Source: Phytomonas francai | Lineage: Eukaryota > Euglenozoa > Kinetoplastea > Trypanosomatida > Trypanosomatidae | Length of the DNA: 25,796 nucleotides | Direction: 5' to 3' | NCBI GenBank assembly: GCA_001766655.1 | Contig: MJCC01000004.1 | Coordinates: forward strand, 1,269,424-1,295,219 | Shown here: one piece after another, positions 9,680 to 19,800 of the stretch | Layout: the number at the start of each line of letters is the position of its first letter | Numbering within the stretch: the first letter of the stretch is position 1 | Translations under genes and position numbers: made by a program | Notes under the pieces: model-generated | Seen by the model: the letters and a program-made list of their open reading frames with translations, nothing else | The model's database searches: none | Told to the model about the DNA's origin: nothing

Positions 9680-10449
9680 CCTTACATATATTAATCTTTT
9701 ATTGCTGAAGTAAAAAAAAACTGATATCAACACAAAAGGAACGCTTTCAGGAAAAGCTAAGGAATGAAACATTTGAAGCAGTACCCCAATTCTCAGAAAG
9801 GATGTCATAGAAGCAGTTCTCATAATTACAAGTACCACTAATAAAGTAAATGTGCGCTAGAAGGATACAGTACTTTCCTTCCACGGGAGTCATTTTAAAA
9901 GTATTACGTATTACCCTTTAATATCATTAGAAGTTCGACTTTATTTTAAACTGATGTAGAATACAATTTAAAAAATCACCTGTAAAAGCACAAAAAAAGA
10001 TATGAATTGATAATTTACTCAGAAAAGAGATATATAGAATTGTAATGTAGGTGTACTTCTCGATCCAATCCATCAGAGAAGTCATAAAAATAGTTTGTAA
10101 AAAGAAAAACACTTGCTTCTTTTGGGAGTTTCTCACCTCACACTACCACTGTTTCAACAATTTTTTTATCATGGCAACATAGGAAATGAGTACTTACAAT
10201 TTAATTACGTATAAAGATTTTCATGCGCATAATGTTATTAAAAAATTAACACTTCCCTTTAGCAAACAGCTTCGTAAACATCTGACCAGCATCTTGGATA
10301 TTCAGGACCTATTTCAATATTATCATCTAAACATCGAAAAAAGAATATATTAGATATTAAAATTCTCCAAAAATCATTACTACTGCTTTTTCACCTCTTT
10401 AAAAGTTAGTATTACTCATGATATACGTGTTGTCTACATCAGAATGCCA

Positions 10450-11838
10450 CTAAGATTGGGGCCGATACCTCTCCTCAGAAGTGTTCGCATGGTCCATAAC
10501 GTTGGTGCCCTTGTCTGATGGATTTGATAACGACGGAAAATGTAAATGCTCCATAGAGGTGTCTTCAGTAACATTAACAGACTGAACTTGAGCATCATCA
10601 GGTACACTGTGTGGTAAACTACATGAAAGACCTTTAACAGGAATTGAAGTGTCACCCCGTGCTATTGGTGTTCTAGGCTTCATAGCCTCAGCAGATGGGG
10701 AAGAAAATGTAAAAAATCCGCTCAAAGAGATGTTGTGTCGAGCATCCTTTTCTGTCCATTTTTTTCTGGTGAACTTTAACTGCGTAGTGTGGGCAGGATC
10801 CAGCGATGGAGATGCTGGCGGATGAAGAGGCGTCATAGAAGTGCCTATCCGCACTGCTGTTGTCGCTGCATCAGCTCCTATATTATTGGAATTAAGCTTT
10901 CCTTCGCCGTCCGATGGCTCGTCGTGGGGAAAAACTAGGTGGCGTACGCCAACTTGTTCCTGGTTCAGATGAGTCCCGAAAGGAACATTAGGACTAGATT
11001 CTACCTGTTCGCCTTGGTTAACAGACTTCATATGGCATTTCTCATCTTCAAATGCCGGCAGCTTTGCATGAGGAACTGGCGGATCTGCAACTATAGGGAA
11101 TGAGGTAGTAGCTGTGCAAATGTTAGCACCCAACACTTCCTCTGGGGGCCGTGGTAACGAACTCTCAGCACTTGATACACTCTCAATATCGGAGCTTTTG
11201 TCTTCAAGCCCATCTATATCCCACTGGTTCAAAGAATCCATTTCGAAGCGGTCGCTATAGTAACGTTGCTTCTGCAGAAGCTTTTTGTGATTTCTATTCT
11301 TCTGTCTTGGCATCACAAAAACTTCGGAGTTGGATAACGCACGACGAACATAGATGGACCCCATGGAGTGAAAGCTTCCAGTGCGGACCAAGGTAAGCGA
11401 GCGATGCTCCATATATTCGCCATGACCATAGACTATTGTCGAGTTTTCTAACGACTTCTCCGATTCTGGTGCCCGTGTGATTAACGTTCCTTGCGTACTC
11501 GTCGGGGTAGAAACGGACAATGCCGCTTCAAGCCCATCTTCTCGTGGATGATCTTGCCGTCTAAGAGCACGGGCTTTGCGGCGTTCTTCCCTTTCAATAT
11601 TCCTTCGATACCTTATCATCGCCCTTTCACGCCTTCTGCGTTGATCCTCTGTCAGGAATGGGAGCTGGTGATGTAATGGAAGACCATTGTATTCTACATT
11701 TCTCTCATCATCCTCAATAGCACCATCGCAGGATATGATTTTGAAGTAGAATAGAAGGATCAAAACCACCGAGCAAATTAGGAATATTCCTACAATCCCC
11801 CCAGATGCGATCGCAATTGCAGTAGTCACATTGCTCAT
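10450..11838 (-). CDS. Single-pass membrane protein, unknown function
   Basis: 462 residues from ATG 11836-11838 to TAG 10450-10452. I do not recognise a family. The N-terminus is eight polar residues and then one long hydrophobic helix (about 9-33, with GGIVGIFL and VVLILLFYF), followed by an acidic patch (EDDE) and a strongly basic helix (QRRRRERAMIRYRRN and EREERRKARALRR, about 67-94). The remaining 370 residues are polar, rich in Ser, Pro, Glu and Asp, and probably disordered. With no cleavable signal and positive charge after the helix, an N-out, C-in single-anchor topology is likely. No catalytic motif is visible. It could be an adaptor or surface-linked scaffold, but the sequence does not show which. 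Confidence 0.87.
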   Translation of the reverse strand: MSNVTTAIAIASGGIVGIFLICSVVLILLFYFKIISCDGAIEDDERNVEYNGLPLHHQLPFLTEDQRRRRERAMIRYRRNIEREERRKARALRRQDHPREDGLEAALSVSTPTSTQGTLITRAPESEKSLENSTIVYGHGEYMEHRSLTLVRTGSFHSMGSIYVRRALSNSEVFVMPRQKNRNHKKLLQKQRYYSDRFEMDSLNQWDIDGLEDKSSDIESVSSAESSLPRPPEEVLGANICTATTSFPIVADPPVPHAKLPAFEDEKCHMKSVNQGEQVESSPNVPFGTHLNQEQVGVRHLVFPHDEPSDGEGKLNSNNIGADAATTAVRIGTSMTPLHPPASPSLDPAHTTQLKFTRKKWTEKDARHNISLSGFFTFSSPSAEAMKPRTPIARGDTSIPVKGLSCSLPHSVPDDAQVQSVNVTEDTSMEHLHFPSLSNPSDKGTNVMDHANTSEERYRPQS

Positions 11839-11899
11839 TTATCTATATTTCCTTCTCTATTTGAGTCCGTATTCCTTAAAGAATACTTTTTCAACTTGA

Positions 11900-11921
11900 C
11901 TATGGAAACGAAAATAAATAC
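11900..11921 (-). promoter_or_regulatory. Candidate trans-splice acceptor for the 462-residue membrane protein gene
   Basis: The minus strand reads GTATTTATTTTCGTTTCCATAG with AG at 11900-11901, about 60 bases before the ATG. The long AT repeat lies just upstream of this pyrimidine tract. Confidence 0.5.
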
Positions 11922-11932
11922 AATACATATAA

Positions 11933-11934
<2 letters not shown>

Positions 11935-11976
<42 letters not shown>
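11935..11976. repeat. (AT)21 dinucleotide repeat
   Basis: A perfect 42-base run of alternating A and T, self-complementary and able to form a hairpin or cruciform. It sits about 35 bases upstream of the predicted splice acceptor of the 462-residue membrane protein gene, in the region where the branch point would lie. Confidence 0.97.
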
Positions 11977-11980
<4 letters not shown>

Positions 11981-13113
11981 CACCTGAAAACAAAGGCAGA
12001 TGTGGTTGGTCCTTTGTCTACACAACAACTCATGAAGGGGCAGTGAGAAGCCCTTTATCCGAAAACAAAAGCAAAGCACGAACAATTCCGAAAGAAAAAG
12101 AAAAATGTGTTCAATGTATGGGGGCAGCAGACTCAGGAAGTTAAGTACCGATACTCACATCGAGCTATCCCTATTTTTCTGTGTGTAACTGTAATATTAC
12201 GGAGCAAAAGAAAGAATAAGTCTTTACTTTTATACACGTTCGAATAGCTAACGCCGAAATAGGGAAGAAAATGACTTTTCTTTACAAAACCCTACATGTA
12301 CAGTACAAAATACATATAGCGATAAAAAAAAATTCCAAAAAAAAATATGAAAATACCACAAAAGAGAGCTAATTTAAAATTATTCATATATCAAAATATC
12401 AAAGGAAGCTCCCAAGCGTGAAAAAGCCATCTTGAACCGGGAGGCAGCAGAACATTATTGCATTAATAATATGTATCATCGGTTCTTACAAAGTGATCGA
12501 ATGAAACATCAGGAAATACCTACTCGAATGTAATGAAGAAGAAAGTTCTATCTCTTTTTTGTTCTTTATTGGATGTAGATTTTCAATTTTTTAAAATGAC
12601 TTAACGTGACATAGAACACAGATTCAACCTAAGACCATTTTCATTCTTATATACAAATGCACTGAGTCGTAGGAATGAAAAACACACGCTAGACCATTAC
12701 ATATTAGCATTAATGTGAAGTGTGTTCACTCCATTGTATTCCTTTCTCGTAAAAGTATCGTACAAACTTTTAAAAAATAAAAGAAAGGATGATCAAAGCT
12801 TCAAACATAACAATACTTTCTGTAGTTTTTATATTGTAATGTTTTGTCTTTGGTTCAAAGTTCATTCATCAGGCAGTTCCAACCATCTCAATATGTAGAT
12901 ATATATGCGCAAACAGGGAAAAGAATAAGCCAAAAATAATATCCTTCCGGGGGGAAAGAAAATTAACACAATGATTCATGCTCAAAAGGTTTATTACCCT
13001 CCTTCTGAAAGTATTGGGAAAGGTATACTGCTCGGGAGCCCATTCACGGTGCATTTTGCATCTCCTTTCTGTCACGTATCCGTGTCCATGGTTAGCTGCT
13101 GCAGCCGCGTTCC
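11977..13113. other. Spacer between membrane protein gene and decayed gene
   Basis: AT-rich from 11977 to about 12950, with no gene seen. From about 12960 to 13113 the GC content rises and one minus frame stays open (reading MHREWAPEQYTFPNTFRRR, near 12990-13050). This may be the tail of the decayed gene that follows. Confidence 0.5.
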
Positions 13114-13931
13114 TTAGAGAGGGCCCCGCATGAACACCACCGCGTCCTCTCCCGATGCACAACCGACAGATCCTGCCGTCAACTTTTCACGAACCCCGGG
13201 GGTCGTCGGCGGGGCCCTCCATCGCGGGGTAGACCACCTTCGGGCTATTCTTGCCGCTGCCCCCGGGCTGGGCGGCTCTCTCGCGGAAGGAGCGGGGAAA
13301 TAGATTATCGGACACGGCTGCCTATGACGGTGATGCTCTAGGAAATTGTGCAGGGATGCCGCAGAGGGAGTGGTGGGCTCGTAGAAACTCTGCAGGCTGC
13401 ACGAACTGCGCACGCTACCCGCGTAGAGAGCCCGGTACCGGCTCTGTGGTTGCCCTGTTTAATTGAAAAGGAGTTGGAATAGAGATGCTGTGGTGTACTC
13501 CGTGCAGAGCTGTGCCGTTCGATCTACTCGGAACGGCCGTAGAACTCCGGAGACGCTACGCGGATTGTTTCTTCCGTCATTCGACGCATCTCTTCCTCGG
13601 TCGGTGGCGGCGGTTCTACCTCAGGAATCTCAGGCAGCTTTCGAAAGTCAATATATACCTCTTCATCCTCGTGGGGCACGATAACAACTCCTTTTGGTAG
13701 CCGTGCCCTCGTTCGGACGCGATTCTCAACCACAACGCCGACAATTTCGATACGTTGGGCGGCTCCGTTGTCTGTAGTCACTAAATCTTCTGCATTTTAC
13801 GGCTCAATTTCGTTGCCTTCTCTCGTAAATCCTCGAACGTTTCTACGATCGGCTGCACTTACGGCAACTTCGCGCGCATCCTCACAAGCTTGCATGCGTT
13901 GAGAAGAAAGTAAAGACACCAAGTATTTCAT
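13114..13931 (-). pseudogene. Decayed protein gene, family not recognised
   Basis: A GC-rich island in an AT-rich spacer with coding-like text on the minus strand broken by stops and frame changes. One frame starts at ATG 13929-13931 (MKYLVSLLSSQRMQ) and meets TAA at 13797-13799 and TAG at 13524-13526. Between them it reads protein-like sequence such as VVIVPHEDEEVYIDFRKLPE and EVEPPPPTEEEMRRM. Within the first part a second frame is more convincing (VETFEDLREKATKLSRKMQK, about 13787-13846), implying indels on both sides. Further on, QSFYEPTTPSAASLHNFLEH appears in another frame and SDNLFPRSFRERAAQ in a third. I count at least two nonsense changes and several frameshifts, too many for one sequencing error. 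The 85-codon open piece at 13524-13781 begins at GTG and is not a gene by itself. The 3' limit is uncertain and may reach about 12960. Confidence 0.7.
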
Positions 13932-15235
13932 TTGATAAAAAAACACAAAAAATCACAAAATTATGGATGGCGCAGATGGCAGTGGCAATGTTCTGGGAAG
14001 ACCACATAGCGTCTACACTGGGAAGCATTTTAAAATGGAAATTAACTAATTAACGAATATGAAAGCAAGCAATAAGCAACGCATCTCTAATTTTTATTAT
14101 TATGAAAAGAAAATGCAAACAAAAAATCAGAGGTTACCTATGGTGAATTTGGTGAAGCCAAATTAAAATAAATGTCTCAATATTATCCTAAAAATAAGGA
14201 GGAGGAGGAAAAGGAAGAAAAATCACTCTCCTTGAAAAGAATTATACGTGCTTCTTCACGATAAATACAAAAACTACAGAAATTGGAGTGTGGAAATTAT
14301 GTGACCCCCCTCTCGCGCGCAGGTATGTTTAGCTCTGTTTGAAAGAACAAAGAGAAAGGAGTGCTTTCTAAACTCTTTTTCCACTTGAAAAATGCAACTA
14401 ATTGCATTGGAAATGGTGTAAAAAGAATCCTTTAGAAAAGTTTCCCTATCTTCTTTATAAATTTATGGTTCATTTCAATATTCCTTAAATAATCAGTCTT
14501 GATGTTTGCTGCTCACTTGTAAATCCTTGTGAAGCAACAGAAACAAGTACAAAAGAAAAAACTTAGACTGGCAATCTGAAAAAGCGAATGAAAAATTCCT
14601 TTTCCATGCTACTTAAGTGAAAACTAATTTTGTCAAGCGTTATACACATAAACCATTCATATACCATTGGATTAAAAAGTAGACTTGCTCATACAAGTCT
14701 ATATATACCATGGACATGGATTTATCAATAACCCTATGTCTCTTTTTAATACAACAAGAAAAAAGAGCGTGTGATTTATCACAATAAGCTTCTACACCAC
14801 TGTCTATGCTCTCAATAAGTGTATATGAGGAAGTAAGGATTACGCTCTTTAACACAAGATCCACATGAAATGTAGAATAGATTGGAATAAAAACTTAGCT
14901 AATAGAAAAATAAGCGAAATTGTAATCCGATAAGTATCCAAACGGCCATTTCCCCGTTCGCACATCACCACGACAGAAATAAAAGTGCTTACTAGAATTA
15001 GTACTATGCAACCTCTTTACTTCTCATCTCAAAGTATTTATTTCTGCCGTCATTCAACCTGAGAAGCAATGAAAAAAAAAGAAATTATTTGCCATACTCA
15101 AAGGAAAACAACAGAATAATACTGGATTTACAAGTCGAAACATCATACTATCTCTATGCAGCTGTGCTTTCTCTTTCCTTTTAGAGGCTTTTCTTTTTCT
15201 TTGGCAACGATCTTTTTGAATTTAAAGCGACGAAA
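13932..15235. other. Spacer between decayed gene and tryparedoxin gene
   Basis: About 1.3 kb, AT-rich. It holds the strong acceptor at 14188-14222 and the tryparedoxin 3' UTR. The minus frame at 14640-14864 starts at GTG and has no supporting signal. A plus-strand pyrimidine tract ending TTTTAG near 15163-15186 leads into no open frame. No RNA gene is seen. Confidence 0.6.
14188..14222 (-). promoter_or_regulatory. Very strong trans-splice acceptor ahead of the decayed gene
   Basis: On the minus strand an almost unbroken tract of pyrimidines, including TTTTTCTTCCTTTTCCTCCT and CCTCCTTATTTTTAG, ends in AG at 14188-14189. The decayed gene's first ATG is about 257 bases on. The site looks intact although the gene behind it is not. 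Confidence 0.6.
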
Positions 15236-15820
15236 TTACATAAAAAATCGAAAAAAACAAATTCCAAGAACAATCAAAAACAGCACTGCAAGCGATACGT
15301 TTCGCTTTAAGACGCGGTAATATTCTCGAACCTCTTCATCCCCGTTCGGCCATGGGAACGCCTCCCCCTTTGGATCTGCATCAAGTAGATCCCTACCATA
15401 CTGTGTCACCAACTTTCGTCCCCCTTTATCCTCACCAGCCTCAGCATTTGGTACGTTTTCAAAAACCAAAAGTGTAGGAATACTCCGGAAGTTGTACTTC
15501 ATCATCCACTCCCTTCCAATCACTTTAGCCTCGTCGAAGGGCAATGCCATCCAGTTACCATGGGAACTTTCCATGTAAGCCCGCATCTCCCCCGCTGACT
15601 TGTCCAGAGACACAAAAACAACCTCAAAATTTTTCCCCATGTGATACTTATCATAAAAATTGCGTAGTGCAGGGGTGAATGCACAGCATGGTGGGCACCA
15701 ATGGGCAGAAAAGTAGACAAGAATGTACTTACTCCCCCGCAAGGCTTCAGCTTCTAAAATTGGAGTTAGCGATGGACCCCTCAGAAGGGTCAACGCGGGT
15801 TTGTCAAAGAAGGATGGCAT
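15236..15820 (-). CDS. Tail-anchored tryparedoxin / thioredoxin-like oxidoreductase
   Basis: 194 residues from ATG 15818-15820. The thioredoxin-fold core has the tryparedoxin-type active site WCPPC (Cys42 and Cys45) in YFSAHWCPPCCAFTP, the cis-proline in FRSIPTLLVF (Pro115), and the typical tryparedoxin ending DPKGEAFPWP. A hydrophobic segment at about 175-192 (LAVLFLIVLGICFFRFF) closes the protein, so it is probably tail-anchored with the redox domain in the cytosol. Tryparedoxins pass electrons from trypanothione to peroxiredoxins and other targets; a C-terminally anchored form is known in Trypanosoma cruzi on outer mitochondrial and ER membranes. The residue after the second active-site Cys is another Cys (Cys46), where Arg is usual. 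The frame extends four codons upstream to TTG, which I reject. Confidence 0.92.
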   Translation of the reverse strand: MPSFFDKPALTLLRGPSLTPILEAEALRGSKYILVYFSAHWCPPCCAFTPALRNFYDKYHMGKNFEVVFVSLDKSAGEMRAYMESSHGNWMALPFDEAKVIGREWMMKYNFRSIPTLLVFENVPNAEAGEDKGGRKLVTQYGRDLLDADPKGEAFPWPNGDEEVREYYRVLKRNVSLAVLFLIVLGICFFRFFM

Positions 15821-16820
15821 TTTTTTTCCCAAGCCTTGTCTAGATTTGACTTCTCCTCGGTTTCCTTGTATTTACTTGCACCCAATTTCCCTTCCTTATG
15901 TTCTTAATCTCCTTTAATAATGCAACATCATAAGGGATAAAAAAGAATCTGAACAGAGCCAATACTTAACAACAGTAGCTTCAGGCTTAAATCAGCAGGC
16001 AAGTACATTTTTTGGTGATAAGGCTAGATATTAATCGAAAATAAATCTCAAGACTGGTGTGCTAGATATAATCTCATGACCTGTTGTGGCTTGGCCTGTA
16101 CTGGTCTGAAAGACTACTCGGTAATATAGTTCCACCAAAGCACAGATAAAAGGTGAAAGCACCCCGTTTTATCCACCACCATCTCGTATACGTTAGAAGA
16201 TATCATCCGCTTTCTCTCATGTTAAAAATTCAAAGGTGTACAAGGAGAAAGCTGACGTGTGAATATAATAAACCTCGATATGTAAGTTCAAAGCTAAATA
16301 AATGACGGAAAATATGACCAGCCCCATGCAAGACGTTTGCATGACATTCTAAATAGTTGTTTTCTTTAAAAGTATACGCGGATATAAACGAGCATAGGTG
16401 AAGACTTCAGCGTACATTAGTCACTACAGCGAGCTAAAATAACGTTCTAATTGTGTGCATCCATTCCTTACATGCTTTCTAGACACATATGCTTTACAAC
16501 TCCAAACGCGTTTTTGTGCTGCTACCAAGAGATAAAATGAACATTACATGGCTTGCAAGGTAAGATGGTGCAGACCGTTCACACCCCATTCCCAACAAAC
16601 CTGGAGAGGTTCCTTGTGCTTGTATACGAAAATCAACAAAGAGGATTGAAAAATAATACTTAACACGATTACTACATGTCAACATCTCCAATAGTAGCAA
16701 AAAAAAGTTAAGAATTGAAAATATGAAACCCATCTAAAGTATACTTCTCCGCTGCTATTCTTGCTATTCATTATTCAGGTTTTTTAAAGCATGCAGCCAA
16801 ACACCATTTCACACTCCCCC
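15821..16820. other. Spacer between tryparedoxin gene and exportin-like gene
   Basis: About 1 kb with slightly higher GC at 16060-16220 and 16540-16640 but no recognisable gene. An ATG frame at 16494-16733 (79 codons) lies 87 bases beyond the exportin-like stop, has no pyrimidine tract before it and begins with low-complexity hydrophobic codons. I treat it as 3' UTR. Confidence 0.55.
15912..15950 (-). promoter_or_regulatory. Possible trans-splice acceptor for the tryparedoxin gene
   Basis: The minus strand has GATTCTTTTTTATCCCTTAT and the first AG after it at 15912-15913, about 90 bases before the ATG. The sequence between is purine-rich, so this is the best of several weak options. Confidence 0.35.
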
Positions 16821-19800
16821 TTACCATGCTGCCAGAACAGATACTTTAGAGGACTGGCCAAAGCACCTTAAGTATAGATTCATTAAGGTGGAAAAATCAT
16901 GCCCTTCTCGGACACTGTTCATTATGTGGCGAATGCGAACTCTATGATAAGCAGAACACACATCAAGGAGACGAACAAAGTGGTCCGTGCACAATGAAGG
17001 GGCACGCCTAAAACATTTTTCAATCAAGAAAAATGCATGGACGCATTCATTTTTCTCCAAGTATGGCGACATTGCGACGAGCAGAACTACCTCACGAAGG
17101 ACAAGGCTAAGAGTTCGCTCCGGAATGCCACCATGAAAAGATAATGGCGGTGTTCCTGGAATGGCACCCCCATGGCTCTCGTTATATCCGCTGATGGTTT
17201 TGTTGTGCACAATTATGAACATCAGCTTGAGGATCACAGGAAGATAAAAATAGGCAAGGCACTTAGTCAGGTAACGCAGAATCTGGTCCCAGAGATTCTG
17301 CCGCACAAGAAGATGATGCAGTTGGTGAAAGACAGGACCATCTGTGGTAAGGGCAGCAAGCATGGCGTTAAACACTCGATTCCTTCCGTTTTCACTGGAC
17401 ATAAGCATATCGACGGGGAGAAAGGTGAAGAACTGCACGGAGCCACTAAAGAACTTCTCTACAGTGGATCGTTCATAGTGATGCATAATACCAATATTAC
17501 TCCATGGTGCGCAGCACATACAATAGAGGAAGTCTGAAAGGTCGTACACAACTGCTGCCTCTACGCGATCGGGGTCGAAATCAAACAGCACCATGGGATT
17601 TGAATAGACAGGGGAGCCATCACCATTGAGACCGCATCGTTCGTCGATCTCCTCCCATTGCGTCAAAGAGGAAGGAAAGGACATCAGATCGAAAAAGTGG
17701 TTGATAGCCCGCATAACAAAACTGCTAAAAGACCAATGCAACTCACTAATAGCACTATTGTCCAGTAGGTCCTTAGCCAGTGTACACAAACCAGCCAACC
17801 AGCGGACAACGAGCGTCGCACAGTTTACGTCTTTGCCCATTACCTGCATCAACTCAGTCTTACAATCTAATACTCTTTCGAGGATGACAAGAAGCGTAGA
17901 TGGCCGTTTCACTCCACGGGAAAGTGCAGTAAGGTCGAGAAACGTCTGCGTTGGGTTGCTGAATAGGCACTCCTGCGAAATCATCTGTGCGATTAGCTTC
18001 GAGATAACGTTTTCCACACTATACCCTTCGTGTTCGCGCGCCTCAACGAGTGCCATAAAGGCGGTGAAGAATCCACTCCTCACCTCCTGAGGTAATAAAG
18101 GAATCGAAGGGTCCGCTTTGTGTGCCGCACGAAGGGACGGCATGGCATCCTGCGCAACGGCCCGAATCACGGCGAGGAGTTTGTCCGAGCCGAGGAAATC
18201 CTTGATTCTACTACCATTTGTGATAATGCGTCGGAGGAGAAGGTTGGCATCTGTTACGAGACACGGTACGTCACTATGGTAAAGGTACACAAAGCGAAGC
18301 AAATCGAGAGAGATATCAAAAAACTCTGGACGTCGGCTGAAATAGGATTCACACACGCAATTACAGAAAAAGAACAGGGCACGTAGGACACCGAGGTGCA
18401 CCTGTGCTTGATTACTGTCTCCCGTGTTGGTTCTTGAAAAGGGAGCCAAATTTCCCGAAGCATCGGTACCCATAATTGAAAGGCACTGAAGGAGATTATT
18501 TGTGAGTTTGTCATCCCCAGTTAATAATTGTCGAGAAAACCTGGCTATGGGCTCCAGCACAGAATTATCACCAGGGGCAGTATCATTTACCATGGCTATA
18601 GCAAATATGGAGATGATTACCGAAAGATGTGAAAGAATAACTCGCATCAAAAGCATCTCCACAGTCTCACGAGACGGAATTCCTTTCATATTATCCAAAC
18701 CTTCCCTTGTAGTACTACTATTGCTATCACAAGCGTTGGTGAGATATGTAGTGTTTCCAGATATTACAGCCTTTACATCTGGAAAACGCTCGACCAACAA
18801 CATTAGTGCTCGTTCTTCCTGTGTTGTGATATTCGACGAGGACGGCTGCGAAACGGCGTTGACGGTGCTGATGCCAATCTCGGTGTTCCACCATTGCGCC
18901 TCACGGATCGACACGAGTTTGCAATAATCCTCTATGCCGTGCCGTAACCGGTCTACTAAGAAGTCCAGAAAGTTTATTCGCTCACAGAAAAGCATACTCG
19001 CCAGCGGCAGCAAGGTCTTTTCATTATGCAATACCAACCCCACCTCCATCCGCAACTCCTGAGAATCCTCCCTCAGGTGTGTTTTGTTGACTACAGTATT
19101 GAAATACGTTGTGAAAATGGAAAACACCAATTCCTTAAGGTACTTGCTCCCTTCTGAGTCCATCGGACCATCAGAAAGGAAGGTAATTTGATCCGTTTCA
19201 CGAGTCATATTAGGGTCCACTGGGACTGACGATGGAGAAGCATCTGTCGTATTGTTCTCTGCGTCACACGGGTGGATAATACAAGCATGTCCGAGAAAAT
19301 CATCAAAATGACGCTGGCACCTTCGCGGAGGAGTTGGTAGAAGCTTGTCGGCGAATAAATAAAACAAATGCATGAGCGACTGACGCAACTCATCCTCGTC
19401 ATTATTAAACCTGGAGAGGACGTATTGCGTCGCGTCGGCCCACGCATTGATGACGTTAATATTCTGCACAAGGTACGCCAAAACACCCCCCTCATCCCTC
19501 TCAAAGGTGTTAATGAGAACATCACAGGCCAAATGAAGATGCTCCATGAGCGCATTGTTTCCCTGACAAACCCTCAAAAGCTCCGAGGACAGCAATAGCA
19601 TTTCCTGTGTTATTACTGGACGCACCGAAAGTGCATATGACTCTTCCGAACACGTTAGTGTTGAGCACAGACGCAGTAGTCTACCGAACAGAATTGCATC
19701 CTCACTTGTGGGGTGATGGATCAACATATTTTTGCTATATTGTAAAGCTACGGGCAATGAGGTAGCCCATTCCTCCCATCGTGAGAGGTGAATACTGCTT

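Larger units (their letters stand above)
9432..10449. other. Intergenic spacer, Dus1-like gene to single-pass membrane protein gene
   Basis: About 1 kb, AT-rich, mainly the 3' UTR of the 462-residue membrane protein gene. It contains a CA microsatellite and a TAA triplet repeat, listed separately. The frame at 9927-10136 is AT-rich, hydrophobic and unsupported. No RNA gene is seen. Confidence 0.6.

Noticed and set aside
12420..12450. Possible tRNA B-box (GGTTCAAG on the minus strand)
   Set aside because: No matching acceptor stem, A-box or anticodon arm in the flanks. Other GTTCAA/GTTCGA hits fall in coding sequence.
13131..13304. Plus-strand ATG frame of 57 codons with coding-like composition (MNTTASSPDAQ start)
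   Set aside because: It is complementary to the decayed minus-strand gene, where GC-rich text opens several frames; no splice signal precedes it and all neighbours are on the other strand.
13524..13781. Stand-alone 85-codon gene on the minus strand
   Set aside because: It begins at GTG, not ATG. The same frame continues upstream through a TAA to an ATG at 13931 and downstream past its TAG, so it is a piece of the decayed gene.
16494..16733. 79-codon minus-strand ATG frame with hydrophobic start
   Set aside because: It lies 87 bases behind the exportin-like stop, with no room or signal for a splice acceptor; probably 3' UTR.
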